Below, piece by piece: positions 26,966-41,100 of a stretch of DNA of 64,000 nucleotides. The first letter of the stretch is position 1, and each line of letters opens with the position of its first letter. Position numbers and translations under genes: made by a program. Source of the stretch: Lepisosteus oculatus (lineage: Eukaryota; Chordata; Actinopteri; Semionotiformes; Lepisosteidae); NCBI RefSeq assembly GCF_040954835.1, contig NC_090697.1, positions 38,996,788 to 39,060,787 on the forward strand, given 5' to 3'. The notes under the pieces are model-generated. The model had not been told where the DNA came from. It saw nothing but the letters and a program-made list of their open reading frames with translations, and searched no databases.

Positions 26966-29900
26966 CGTCTGTTATAAATACTCTGGTCCTTAAGTTAAAT
27001 ACATTTTTATTATATGGAAGTTTTTAACTGAAGACGCTGCTATCAAAAACCAGACTCTAGCTACAGTAACATATACATCAAACTCTTCACACACAAGGCA
27101 TTTCTTTCAAAAATAATCCAGGAGAAAGTCCTCCAGTATATTTCTGAACTGGGCAGTGACATCATTTACCTCAGTGTCAGATTCCTGTTTACTGGATGGA
27201 ATCTTGTGTTTCCTACACTATCTCCCAGTTCTTCCATCCTTCTTTGTCTTTCTGTGTTCCTTCTACTATTAACATTCCCTCTTCTTTATTTCCAATCTGA
27301 CTGTGTTTTTTGCTCATTTGCCTGCTCTACTACTACTACTTCTGGGTTCTCAATCCCTTGTTCAAACAACCTGTTCACCTCTTTCTCGGAATCTAAAGTT
27401 GCAGTTCTACTCCTTTCTTCCATTTTGCTCAATCAGTCTTCTGCTTCTATCCAACTTGTCCAACAAGGTCCAAAAAGAACACTTTCTCACTTTGAGTTCC
27501 AGGTTTCTCCCATTTGGTCCTGTTACTCCTGATGCCACCTCTGGCCACTGGTCTATGTGGTGTCCTAATCTGATTTCATATAATTTTCTACCACCATGGG
27601 CCTTTTTTAAGTCTCCTAGCACTCAGGGCGGCTCCTGTTCACCTCCAAATAACCCCTCCACTCACAAAGCAATTTTTCATTCTAGCTCTGCAAAAATCCC
27701 AGCCCACTGAGATTCTGACCCCAGGTCTTTCCGTGAAATCATTTTATAACCTTATTTCTTCTCTCTTTTAACTAATCTTCTATTAAATTCTGAAGTAATC
27801 GCCAGCAGAGCATACTCCCTCTAACTCTCCTTTCTCAGTGCCAGTCACTAAAGACATCTGCCAGTCTGTGGCCATTCTTCTCCTCCTCTTTCAGATTTAC
27901 TAATAAAGATGTATATGTTAATTTTGACTGTCATCTTATTCACTCTACCATCTACTATGAAACTAGAACTGTTTATTCTGCTATTACCCCATACTTGCTT
28001 TTCTTCCAGAATTCTGTCTTGATTTTAGAGACATAATTTGCTCAGTTTATCTTAATTCAAATTATATGCACATTATTCTTGATCTAGACTTTAAAACAAA
28101 TAATTTTCTGCTAAAGAATCAGCTCATCTGCTCCAGAGGAACCAACATTCCCACTGAGGGTAGATAGATGTTGATACTGCTGGTATTGTACTGTATATTG
28201 CTCTTGCCCTCTGGTTCATCTCTCCATTTTGATCAACAATCAACAAACTTGCTGGGTTAATCACCCTGAACAGAGCTTCACTCATTATTAACTGGATGAC
28301 CTCTCATTGGGCTGTTCTGCTACTTTATCTACTTTTGCTTCTTCTGTTGGAGCTCACTTTGCAGGCTATCTCAATAGTATTACTGACTCTATCTGTCATT
28401 TTTAGAAATCCACAAACTTGGCCCTAGATGCCAGTCTGGAAGGCTTCCAGTTTTTTAATAAAGGTCTGTACAAAACCCTGCAAGTCTACAGTATATACCA
28501 AATTATCTTGATTCTCAAACCTCTTAAATGTTCTGAACAGCCCATCAAATATTACAGCAGATATGACATCTGAATAAACAGTTAGATCTGGATACTTTTC
28601 ACTATTGGTAGACAGAACTTTAGAATACCTCTTTTTGTTAGCCTTCTTTGCCGCCTTGCGTGTCTAAGGTGCTCAAAATTTACAGCCTCTTCTTCACCTT
28701 TTAATTTTTCTTTTCACCACTACTTATCTGATATCAATATCTTATCATTTCATAGGCTAACAGTACGTACAGTACAGCCTGCATTAGCCCTTATTAACTT
28801 CTCCTTAACTATTTTCACATTTCCTCACTAGCATCTTCTACCATTCCTTTCTTTGTGAATGAAAAGGTGAAATTCTAACAAAACAAATTCAGATCCTCCA
28901 TAAAACAACTGTTTTTATCACCTATGGTGGATTGGCGTTGACTCCTCAGCTGCCTGTCAAGATGTTCCCAATTACCTAATTAATTTAACTTGGTAGCTGA
29001 TATTCAGGGTCATACTACACATACGTCAGAACCAAATCTAACATTGTGAAACAAGCATTCCTTTGTTTTTTGCACACCATCTGAAAAAAATCAACAATTT
29101 GTGCCATTGTTCTCAATACATTATTTTCCTGATGCCTTCTTCTCTTTCTAAAAGGTGGGTTTGGGTTCCTAACCTCTTTGTCCTATGGTCAGGGGGACTG
29201 TCCCTCAGTTAAGCCAGTTAATCTAAATCTCACTAAATAAGATCTCAATAGAAAGCCTCAAATGCATCTAATTCTTGGTTGTTGTTACTCTTTGCTACAG
29301 AAGTAGTCTATATAGTTGAGATGTTTTTTTATTAGTCCATGAAGGCCGTTTTTAATACTTCCTTCAAGTATTAAAGACTGCTTTTTATTCATGTTTAAAC
29401 TACCACTTTTGTCAAGAAAACAAATCAGTCCAGAATAAAATAAATTACTTAAAATATTTTTTTTGTATGGAATATAGTGGCAAGAAAAGAAATATAATTA
29501 CTTAAACCAGTATCCAGTATTTTACAGTAGTAATATTGACAAAGCAAGCAAATCAAATAAAAACAATTGCTAATATTCTTTTGCTAAAATAGTACTGCAA
29601 TATTCTGCAATATTCTCATGCTGTGCAAATTCTGTGCTCAATAGTGTAATATCATTTTTAGACTAAGGTGTCTGTATTTTGAAAATTGTCTGTTGTTTTT
29701 TTGTTAGTATAGATTTAGCTCAGACAAACCCATCGGAACATGGCACATGAATGTCTTACTTTTGATTCAAACTTCTAAACACATTGGTCTGAAAACCAGC
29801 CAGTCAGATTGAGTGCTTCCATGCAATCTAGACTACTCAGCATGTGGGTACCCCATAAAACAGTAAGGGGGAGCTTTATTTGACCCCCTTGATCTCTTGA

Positions 29901-31739
29901 TGTGTAAGTGACTATAGGATAAAGTGGGACAAGAAGCAGGTCCACAATATAAAGATAATTTATTAACTAAGAAAGACATTTCCTGTAATGACAAACTGGG
30001 CAGCTATAAAACTAATTCTTTTTGTGGTTATCAAGGTAGAAATAAAAGAGCTTTAAACCCTGCGACTTTGTCCAAGAAGAAATAAGCACAATTTAAGTGT
30101 GAAGAAAATGAAAAGGCAGAGGCAACAAACTTTACCTTAAATATCATGGTTTTTAAACATGAGCCTTTGACACATTTGAATTTGTACGTGCAGTGAAAAT
30201 ACTGTAAAGACATGAATGATTTCAACCTCCCATGATGGTTAGATGCTAAATGTGAATTGAAGATACTGTAGTATTTATCTGAAAGACATTTGTCATTTCA
30301 CATAATGATATGTAAATACCCCAATTTCCTATACCAAAAACACATACTTCTGTTTTCTTAAGAACTTTTAACGGCATTTAGTAGAACAGTTTAAGTCATA
30401 TACAGTAGATAACTCTACAATAATGCAATGCAACTACAATAGACCAATTAAGGCGTCATAATTGTATATTTATTGCTGTGTAAATCATAAAACCAAATGG
30501 AAAAAAAAAATGATGTTCTTGTGTTATAATTTGTTTATAAAATTTACATATTAATTTATAATAAATATTCTGAAAAAATTCTGATGTTAAAAAATTAGAT
30601 TATCAAGTTCAGGTTAATCTGTTTTTGATGTCTGTGTAATAATTAGAATTGACAATGTAAAACAGAAGAGTGAGGAGCAAATTATTTTCACAATTTGGAG
30701 AGGTAGGAGTATAAACTTTATGCTTGCAGGAACTTCTATGGAATACCTGGACATTATAAAGGGGTTTAGAGTTCTTTAAATCTGGAAACAAAGACTAGAA
30801 TGTATAAACATGCCAATAAGTGTCTGATTCACTACTCAAGGTCAGAAGAATATTTAGCCAGTGTTTCAATAGAATAAAACAAATACATCACCTTATAATA
30901 GTCAGGTTTTCCAGAAATGTGAAAAGAATTCTGTGAATTTGAGAATTCAAATTGAGAAATAACTATTTGTTTAATGAATTTATAGTGCATATTGCTTAGT
31001 AATATGATGTATAATGGTACGAGGGCTACAGATGCTTGTCAAATGGGGATGGTATGAAAACTCCTTAATTTAATGGTATAGATCTGACCTCTAGTGGCAA
31101 AAAAAAAAAGTTAAAGATTATAAATCAGTTTAAGACAAATGCTTTTCATCATACAGTGGCACAATTAAAATTGCCATCTTGGAAGATTTAGATCAAGTCA
31201 AAGATAAGAAAATCTTCCAGATTTAAACTGGATAAAATTTTACTTTACAATTTAAATTCAACTAGAAGCACAGTTTAAGTGCATCAATAAAACTTGTCAA
31301 TAAAATTCCATTATGGACTGAGAGGAATACTTTGATCAATGCTTAATAAGATATGTACAAAACCTTAAACTGTTACAAAAACACGGAAATATGATTTCTT
31401 AACAATATATCCTGACTGATTTCCCATTCAAAATTCCCAGGTACTTCAGCTGGAGGAATTCATTGTTCTTTAAAGAGTCTGCCACCTGTGACCAAATCTC
31501 ACGTATCTCCTGGTGTATTGTTGCTGGAAATTGGGGGACCTTAACCACTTCTTAAATGGTGGCATGTCTGTTGTGGTGAATAACAAGATATTGTGCAGCT
31601 GTTAGCTGGATCCGGAATTGTTTTCCCAGAGTGGGATTTCTGTAAACAGCTATATCAAGAACATCAGAGAATCAGCAGTGATGGACATGCTGATAATTGC
31701 GGTCACTTTGTTGGCCATGGCACCACTTCCTTAGATGTC
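26966..31739. other. Intergenic 3' of DDX1, no recognised gene
   Basis: 27190-28900 is pyrimidine-rich on the plus strand and holds two overlapping open frames of 108 and 135 codons (27206-27532 and 27303-27710) with low-complexity Ser/Leu/Pro composition and no recognisable domain. Likely chance frames or a worn retroelement. The rest shows nothing I can name. Confidence 0.45.
31570..31595 (+). repeat. 26-bp dispersed sequence, copy 1
   Basis: Identical over 26 bp to 34150-34175 in DDX1 intron 22 (core GTGGTGAATAACAAGATATT). Same orientation, unrelated flanks. Confidence 0.7.
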
Positions 31740-31821
31740 TTTATTTTGGCCTGAAGTGAAAGGAAATCACAACCCATTTCAATAAGAGATCAAGGACTAT
31801 GTTAATTGTACTACTTTTATT
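31740..31821 (-). terminator. Candidate DDX1 poly(A) signals
   Basis: Two AATAAA hexamers on the minus strand, at 31816-31821 and 31740-31745, lie 230 and 306 bases past the stop codon. A 3' UTR of that size fits this gene. Which one is used cannot be told from sequence alone. Confidence 0.5.
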
Positions 31822-32050
31822 TAACTGAATTGTTCTGCTGCAATTAGATTTATAGCAGACAGGAGCACCTCTATTTGCTTACACTATTTTTTTAAGGTTC
31901 AAGCTTTTTCAAAACAGGATTTTAAACAAAAGGTTAAATTAATTTTTTTATCTACCTCTGACATTAACTAAAAATAAACAATTCTTTAAACTTCAGCTCA
32001 GTGCTCCGTGTTACTTATTGTATTGCATTTTGCTCGTGATTCACTAATAA

Positions 32051-32181
32051 TTAGAAAGCTCTGAACAACTGGTTGGGAAGGTAGCCAAGATGCAAAAATG
32101 AAGTCTGTGCCTCCTTTTCAAGGGCAGCCAGCTCTTGGACTGTAGGTGCCAAAGCGTCCACATGGCCTTTGTATAGCCCGC
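32051..32181 (-). CDS. DDX1: DDX1 exon 26 (last coding exon with stop)
   Basis: Residues 698-740 then TAA. Starts [20 protein letters not shown] and ends [12 protein letters not shown]. Acceptor TATTTTCAG. The 3' UTR follows toward lower coordinates. Confidence 0.97.
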
Positions 32182-35100
32182 CTGAAAATAAACAAATTTA
32201 GGTTACAGATTCTCACTTTACTCAGAATTGGGTCAAACAAATTTGCTTCTGGATTTTTTAAGCTTGTCTTAATCAGAGTTGTAATTGATTAAAAAAAACT
32301 ACATGCCTGTTTTTTGGAACAATGGCTTAATGGGAGAACCAAATGATAAACTTTGGACAACAACGTGGAAGGAAACTAATGTCATATTTCAGCAGACATC
32401 TACTTTATTTTAGTGGAGAGCTGTTACTCCTTCCAAATGCACACTGACAGACAATAACAAGAATGTTTTTGTTCATCTGATACTTTTGGACAGAATACAA
32501 TGTAAAAAAAAACAACTTGCTTTGTATCAACTTAAACTTGCTAGGGGAATGCAGAGAAAAAATAAAATGCATTGCCAGTTTTGCCTATTAAAACAAGTTT
32601 AACATGCCTATTAAAAAAATTAAAAATGTATATATGCATTTTAGGAAATTACATGTATTGTGAATGCATTTCCTAAAATGTTTCTGCTGAATATTTTGAC
32701 TTGGTGTGCGAATGTTTTATCTAAATATGAACAGTGTGTATTCTTTAAGGATTGGACAAAAGTATGACAATTGTCTGTTCTCAATTATATATTGCACTGA
32801 AGCAGAAAACTTGGTCCCCTGCTGTTTATGACCATGCTCTTGCCAAAGCATTTCAGTCAACCACATTACTGCATCCCACCACTTCAATATCTGTGTCAAT
32901 CAGATAAATATTTAACATTGAACCTGCTTTTCCATATAATACTCGTATACCTAGACATGCGTAAAATACATCAATAAAATGTTATGTACATTTTCCAGCT
33001 TTTGTCTTAATATGCGATTTCAGACAGACTTTTAGAGCATACCTGCTGTTGCTCTTCTCTGGCCATAAGTTACTTTTCCATCAAAATCATCCACAGGCAC
33101 TTTGATGTCAGGCTCACACTGTGTAATGGTGCAGTTCAAGTGGTCTTCAATCTCTGCAAGGAGCTGAGACGGAGAATTAAGTTTTATAACATTGCATAAA
33201 CAGACAGAAACATGAATTTGAAAAACAAAGCTAATTTTTGAAGACTATAGGACACAGGCAATTAGAATAATTTTATCCTTTGACTGTGTCTTGTCATTAA
33301 TGCTGTCAGAAAAGAAAATGTGATTTTAACTGCAAGAATCGCTTCCATGGGAGTGAAGGAGAGCAGTAGAACTCACCTGCTTCTCATTGTACCAAATAGT
33401 ACACCCACCATCCTCTTTCAGTCTGGTATTATAGCATCCTCGGCCCCTGTTTGCACACACATGGTACCAAACCTAATTGCAAAAACAAACAGAATTGAAA
33501 ACACTGCACTTTTAGGGTTAATTTATTACAAAAAAAGGTTTCATATAAATGCTTTGTCTTGTAATGAAAAGTTATTTGATAGACATACCAATCAAAAACA
33601 TTCTTTTGTGTTTTGGTTTATGATTACTAAAATCCATAGTGTCAAGGTGTTTTATTTAAATATTAATAAGTCACCTTTTTAAAACTACAATAAAGAAAAT
33701 ACTTCACCTTTTCTTTCTCAGTGGCCACTAGAGAAATAGCTAAACCCATCCTAAAAACAAAACAAAATATAAGAACAAATTGCAAACGAATCTCGATTTA
33801 ATAATCACAATATAATCTGCATTTGAAGATGAATATATTGAGTTATAATACAGTAAAAATATACTGTCCTTATATTTCACTTTGCACTAATTTACCCTAT
33901 TAAAATGTAGGGTGAATAACACTGCCCGAGTTGTATTTAAAAGGGATAATGACACCCTAACACATAGAATTTGAGATGCATGGAAATTTACAATATAAAG
34001 TATGTATTTTAGTCCAATGCAGGTATCTAAATTTGTTCACTCATACCTTGATGCTACCCAGCAAACTCAAGATTTGTGCCCCACTTTGTAAATTTAGCTT
34101 TTGCAAAAAATCATCCCTGTGCATTATTTAGAAAATGCAAAAATAAAGAGTTGTGGTGAATAACAAGATATTGTGTCAGTCATTTTAAAGGAGAACTGCT
34201 GTCCCAATCTCTCAGACCAGTTTAGAATAATAAAACAAATTGTTTGATGGTATAAAAAAGGTTTACAAATTTCTAATAATTTTGCAATTTGTGAAAGGAC
34301 TGTACTTACTGTGTTAGTACTTGTTATTACAAACCCCCGGTCTCACCACAGGCAAGAGCAAAAGTTATCATGAACTGTGATGTGATGCGGCCCTTCTTGC
34401 TCACTAGTCACCATAATGACTAACGTAACGCAATGTATGAACGGGTAAGTACAGACTGTGCAGCAGACATTTCACTGCAGAAATGTTCCAACTTGATCTG
34501 CGTGCCGAGTAAACAAGTGGTATATGTTCGCAAAACCGTCTGAAAGTCAAAAGCAGTATTTCTACTGGATTAAAAGAGATGTATTCACAGGACTACTTGT
34601 TTACAATACCATAAGGCCACTTAATGTCACCAGACGTTTTACTGACTTGTTCTGAATCTCAGATAATGGGTTCATGCATTACTGGAAATCTTGTCTATTT
34701 TGTGATGTAAATTGGAGGTTTTACTAGTTGACTGTGTATATTTTACTTTTACTGTGGTTTAAAGTGCATTCAATACTGATGCTTTCTAACCCTGAAATAT
34801 ATAAATAGTGTTGCAGTTCCCCATTAAATATTAAATATATTATGCTAAGGTAATTTCTAAAAAAAGTAATAAAAAAAATAGAAGATATTGATTTTTCATT
34901 CCAGTTCTGAACTTTTTGACCAACAAAAAAAATCACTACCATCTCAATGTCCTTTTACTGAATTGTTTTCTGTTGCAGTGCATCTTGTATTTTTGTGTCT
35001 ACTCTTGTAAATACAAGACCAAATAATTAATATCCTGGTTGCAAACATACCTTTCAGCTCTTCCGACTCTTCCTATACGATGCACATAGTTTTGTTTTTC

Positions 35101-38100
35101 ATCAGGAAGAGTAACATTGATAACTAGAAAAAAAACAATATATGTTTACACTGTAAATTCTCGTACACTCGTACCCAGGTAGAATCTAACTGCCTGTTTT
35201 AGAATGTCACAGAAATGTTATCTGAGCCAATGGACTGAATTTATGCCCAATTACTAGACATTTATAATTAGAGAAGACGGGGCAGTTTTTGAGAAAGGGA
35301 CATATCTGAACTAAAAGGTTTCTTTGTGCTAAATCTAAGTATCAAAAACAGTTCACAATGATGCATACTGACAACAATTCTGTACATTATGAGAATACAT
35401 AAGAAGGCAGCAATGCAATACTGGTGAATGTGAACATCTGCTTGTGGTTATAATTTCATTGTTAAATCTACACAGTTTTGTTAAAAGCATGTTTAAAGTG
35501 AAGCAATATTTGTGTACTGAAAATTTTAAATATTAATTACCATAAGGAACACCACGAATGTCAATGCCTCGAGCTGCAACGTCAGTGCAAATCAGAAACT
35601 TTACCTCCTGTCTCTGGCAACAGAAGAATTAAAATTAAATTAATTAAATGCATATCTTAAACATATTGTGTTGGATTCAAAGTAACATTCTTTTCTTTCA
35701 GCGAGTTTATTAAATTGTTAGAATTTATTTTGTGAATTTTCAAGAAACAGGTTTAAAAGCATAAATAATGTTATTAATAATACAGTTAGATCATGGTTTA
35801 AAAAAGTTCTTAAAAAACATGGAACAACCACAGGATGACCATCCAGAAATGAAAAATATCATGGCCAAAGTGTGAATCTAGTGGTATATAATTCAAATAG
35901 GACTTGATAAAATAACAGCAACTTAAATATTTTATAGAATACAATAAGAAATGTAACTAACAACAAAATCTTTAAATGTCTACAGTGTAAACTTACAGGC
36001 AGTTTACACAACGTTTTGCAAAAATCTTCCTTGCAAAAATTTTCCTTCTGGAAAAATATGGGTTAAATGGAATGAAGATTTGGCTAGGATTGATGTAGCA
36101 GAATTATGGAATATGTCTTTGGTGATACTGTATGATACTGAAAAATTACAGCTTAAATCAATATAAATTCATGACATAGGTATATTATTATAATTAAATC
36201 ATTAGTTTGATGTTAAATCAACTGATAAGATTAATGCAAACTTTTCAGTTTTTGACAAATCTTATTCATGATTATTTAATTTCAAATTGTGGATGATAAG
36301 TCTGATGGTGTAGATAGATGTAACAGTCCAATTTCCAGATAAAGAGTTTTGAAATATTCCTGCTGGTGACCACAAATTACTCATCAAAAGCAAATATAGA
36401 ACATTACTTTCTTTCCTTTGCCATTTATACAGAATTGTCTAGTTCATTTGTAAATCCATTTAAAAAATGTGATTTACTGATTCATTGCTTTTGGGAATGT
36501 TGGCAATTTTGTACAGTATGGGTACATTAGAGAGCTGGCTATCCCCCACTCTCAACAGTAAGATTGCTTTAACTCCATCATTATGCCTACTACAACATAC
36601 GCAAGACCATTCTTTAAGATAACTGGGGAAAAAAAGAGTCCATTAGGCTGCTTTGTGGTACACCCTGCTATAAGTTTAAAGACACTCCTGTTGAAATTCT
36701 AGAAATCAACATTAGTAACAGGTTTGCAAAAATGGAAATATTAGAATAGTTAAGAACTGAAAAAAGTTGGGCAGTGGAAAGATGCGGAATTAAACAATTT
36801 CAAAGAATATGGAGAGATGTGATGTATAGATTAAAGCAGTAAGTAGAGGTAGTCAATAACTTTATTTTGGTTACTGTTGTGATTATTGTGCTTTTTTGTG
36901 TATTTTGTGATATTATGTTTCTATGTGAGTTGTTTGTTGTTTTAAAATAATAAAGAGTTCTTATAAAACAGTAGTGTTTAATTAAATAAAAATCCTACAC
37001 AATTATTTAATAATAAAATTACACTAGTTTCTAAACAGTGCAATGGTTTCAAAATTACCTTGAAACGCTCCAGATTATGTTTGCGTTCATTTGGTTTCCG
37101 ATCCCCATGAAGACAAACACACGAAAACTGATGTCCTTTTCGATCAGGTCCTAAATGTTTTAGAAATGAAAACCTTTGTTAATTAAATTAATCTTTGCTA
37201 ACTTTATAAATGGTGACAGGTAGTGAAAGTCTTTCCAAGGATGGACCTTCTTAAGGCAATTTGCTCTTTTATGACAAAAGAACACTAAGGTTAAAAAGAT
37301 TAATAAGATTCTGTGAGAATGCCTCTTGGACTTGCTTCAGAACATTCTTGATGTTAAGAGTAAAATTGGGTTATTGCTTGGTTGTACACTAAATGTTTGG
37401 ATTCTGTGAACAATGCCACAATACGTTTCGAATTCCACCATTGCCCTTTTGTTAAAGTCACTTAAATTAAAATTAAATCTGAAAATGAACTGTATAAATA
37501 AAATTGTTTTTTGAAGACCGAATACGACATTGTTTAAAATAACCAATTTAAACATTCTTTACCGCCTCCTTGCTGAATTAAGTACTGCTCCATGTTGTCA
37601 CAATCTATTTTAGTTCTGCAGAAAATAATAGCTTGATCCATCTTGTGTTCCTTGATAGCCTTCACTGTATATTCCCCCTTCAGGATTTTAATAGCTTCTG
37701 ACCACATTTCTGGAAAGAAGACAAATCTGATGAGCATTAAATACAAACACAAGTCCCTGTAAGGGAGTTCTACTGATATTTTCTTAACATTTGTTTACAA
37801 AAATAGGCATCTCAAAATAAAGGGAAGAAACTAAATTAAACTAAGTATTATGTCTAAGCAAAAAAGTAAAGAACTTCGGATAAGTTTTTATATTCTATAT
37901 ATTCATTATATTTAGAGTATAATCTTCATACTCACCTGGAGAACTGGAACCAGGTCTTGTGTTGTCTTTTGCATGCACTTCATCAGTCTGGAGAAAATTT
38001 TAGAATACAGTATTTTTTAGAATCATACTCTGAACATACCATCAAACACTTGTACTAACAGAAGTGTAGGGATGCTCACTAAAAGTGAAAAGCAAAACAT

Positions 38101-41100
38101 CAAGCATACCCGGATATGGTTTTTCCCAAGCCTTTCCCAGATTCTATCAGTTTTGGGGTTAACGGGCACTACAACGTGATGAACTGTCTCTGGTACAGAA
38201 TCTTCACCTTTCAGATCCACCCAGGTAGGAAAATGCATGATCTTTTCAGAGAGCTTTTTCACGTCAAAGGAGTGAAGGGTTGCAGAGCATACTATCACCT
38301 ACAAACAGAAAACACACTTAAAACTCAAGCCATGGTTGGATTACCAATATGACAACACTAAGCAATAAAAAAGATATTTCAACTACCTGAAGCCTCTTTC
38401 CATCAGATGTAATCTGAGGAATCTGGTTGTAGACTCTCATTATGAAATCAGTGTATCCTGCAGAAATGAGTCCATCCTATACAGGGTGGGAAAACAATGG
38501 ATCAGTTACGTGTTTAGTTATCCTGCTCCAGTACATTTAAAGCACAACATATATGTACAGTCAATACCAAAGACTTTGCTTTTGGATTTACTTTATGGAC
38601 CATAAAAGTCGATATATTACCTAAATGATTAAAATCCATTACATAGTAGAAGAAATTAGTTTACACTTCAGATTAAAGCATTGAAAATGAAAGGTACATA
38701 CTGCTTCATCCAGTACCAGGAACCTCACTTGAGAAAGGCTGAGTTTCCCCGTAGATATCAGGTCATCCAATCGACCTGGTGTTCCAACAACTATATCGGT
38801 CTAATATAAAAAGAAAAGACACCTTTTAAAAATATTTTATAGAATTTTAAAGCTTGTATAAATTCATTATAATAAACGGAATATTGAATGGTCAGCATCA
38901 CAAAAGGTCAGGTGAAACAATGTTAAATTATTCTGAAATCACTTTAAAGACTGGAGTCCAATAAATCAAAAGGTATGCTTTTCATATGTTTAGGGGCTAA
39001 AACTAGCCTTCATATCATCAATAACCCAATATCAAGATAAACTGTTTACCCATTATACAATTCAGGTTCATAAAACTATCAAAAGGCTACAATTCAACAA
39101 TTCCAACTCACAAGATCTGTGGTGTATCAAAAAAGGCTCCAGAAATAGTATTTTTTTCTTTTCATTATATTTATTAAAGAAAAGATCAATAAATATATTT
39201 AATGTGCAATTTACAAACACCTGATATAGCAGCTTTCCCTTTACCGAAATATAAAAGGAAGGTGAAATGATGTGAACTGGCCTAGTACATAATGAGATAA
39301 GATGTGGTAATGCTGGTGTTTCATTTATACTATTTAGAAAAACAAACAATGAATGATGAAACCTAATAGTAACCTTTTCTAATCAGTCATATCAGCTAAT
39401 ATCTGAGAATTTAAAGAACATTATTTAAAACATACCCCTCGGTCTAGAACTGCAAGTTGCTCTTTCGCAGCTACACCACCTATGATTAGAAGTTCCCTAG
39501 AACAGATTTAAAAAGCATATATAAGAGAAAATGAGGATGTAAATTTATATATATTGTTACAGCCTCAGATGACAGAAAAAGTGTCTCTTAGATTTTAGAT
39601 AAAGTTTGTGAAACTTTAAGAAGAGAAATATCTTCTAATTTCAAAGGAGAGAGGATGTTTTCTGAGGTCTGGGGGTCCCTTGAGCAGAAACAATTGTAAA
39701 GTTTGCTTTAGTATAACCAGGTAAGTTGTGGATTAATGATTGGCAAGGAGCAGTACAGACACACACAATATAAGATCACATGAAATGAGAAGGAAGGAAG
39801 AAACAAGCAACAAGGAGAGGAAAAAGGAGTCCAGAGGAGTTGGGACTTGAAGCTTGTGCCAGACAAGAGCCCCTACTTCTTGATCATCCAAACCAAACCT
39901 GAATGGAGCTAAGGATTTGAACCTCGTTAGAGAGAGCGTGCTATTCTGTGTTTTATGGAACTTGAAGTAACTTTTACCAGGGAAACCCAGTTAGAAATGT
40001 CTTTCCTGCATAGGGAGCATTTTATGGATAGGGATATAGGCTCCCATTTATTTTGTGGCATCTGGGGTGCAGACAGAGAGATTTAACTGTAGGTTACACT
40101 GTATTTAGTTAGAATGCAGCTCATCTCTTGTGTGGCCTCTGTAGGCATATTAAGAGTTTGCAAAGGAACAAGTAATAGGTTTATTCCATGCTGAAAAAAA
40201 GAAGAAAGAGAACACAACGTTTCGGCCGTGGAGCCTTCTTCATTAAGAGTTTAATGCTTAGTAGCAGTCTGGGGTTTTCTGGGTGACTAGAATGTAAGGC
40301 CTGTGAAACACCTTGTTTGTAAATACTGTACATAAAGTAACTTGTGTGTTGTATGTTCTGTGTACTGTAGTTTGTGTTTTGTCATTGTAATAAATATTTA
40401 TTTTAACCAAGTGTGCCTGGATTATTACTCCTCCCACCAAAGCTGTGCAAGAGAATAAAGAATTTGCGTGCCTCTAGGTATACCAGTCATTCGGGTATAT
40501 TGTTAGAAATCACGTATAAATTGGTGGGGTTATGAATAATTATTTCACAGATTGACTAAACCGCTCAAATACTGATTTTCACCAGTTTGTTAACCCCCCA
40601 TTTGTAACAATATATAAAAACGTGCACATATATAGAAAGGAGATAGTTCTTTTGATTTATAGTACACTTGCTTAATGATTAAAAACAAAAATTATAGACA
40701 TAGATTATACACATATCTATACACAAATTCTGTAAATATACTTACCTTAGTTTGGGATTGTCAACATATTTCTTAAACTGATTGATATTATTAAGTGTTT
40801 GTTCAGCTAACTCTTTGGATGGCTCAACAATAAGAGCTTTCGGGGCATTTGGCAAATTCTTTGTTTGGCTTACTTGTGCGCTTCCTATATGAGAAGGAAA
40901 AAAACATGACATGTACACATTAGAAAATATATTTAGAATATAAATATTCTGAGGTTGATTCCAATAAAATGCACATATCAAGATCTCAGGAAAGATTTAA
41001 TAATTATAATGGGAGTTTGTATAACTTCAAATTCAGTAACACTGGCTATAATTATACTGCATCAACCATATGTTATTATATTAAATATGAAAAAAATTGA

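Noticed and set aside
27303..27710. 135-codon open frame as a protein gene
   Set aside because: Low-complexity composition, no domain, no splice or promoter context; overlapped by another frame of similar length.
1..31739. MYCN, expected near DDX1 by synteny
   Set aside because: No bHLH-zip or MYC-box coding sequence found; in human the gene lies far beyond this distance.
33320..33682. 120-codon plus-strand frame
   Set aside because: It runs antisense across DDX1 exon 24 and intron sequence; a shadow frame.
37534..37562. Extension of DDX1 exon 19 through KECLNWLF
   Set aside because: This is read-through past the donor GTAAAG; splicing to exon 20 restores the conserved GGGPDRKG.
38023..38109. 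Extension of DDX1 exon 17 past ATCCGG
   Set aside because: Hydrophobic intronic translation after donor GTATGC; the family continues with TDEVHAKDN from exon 18.
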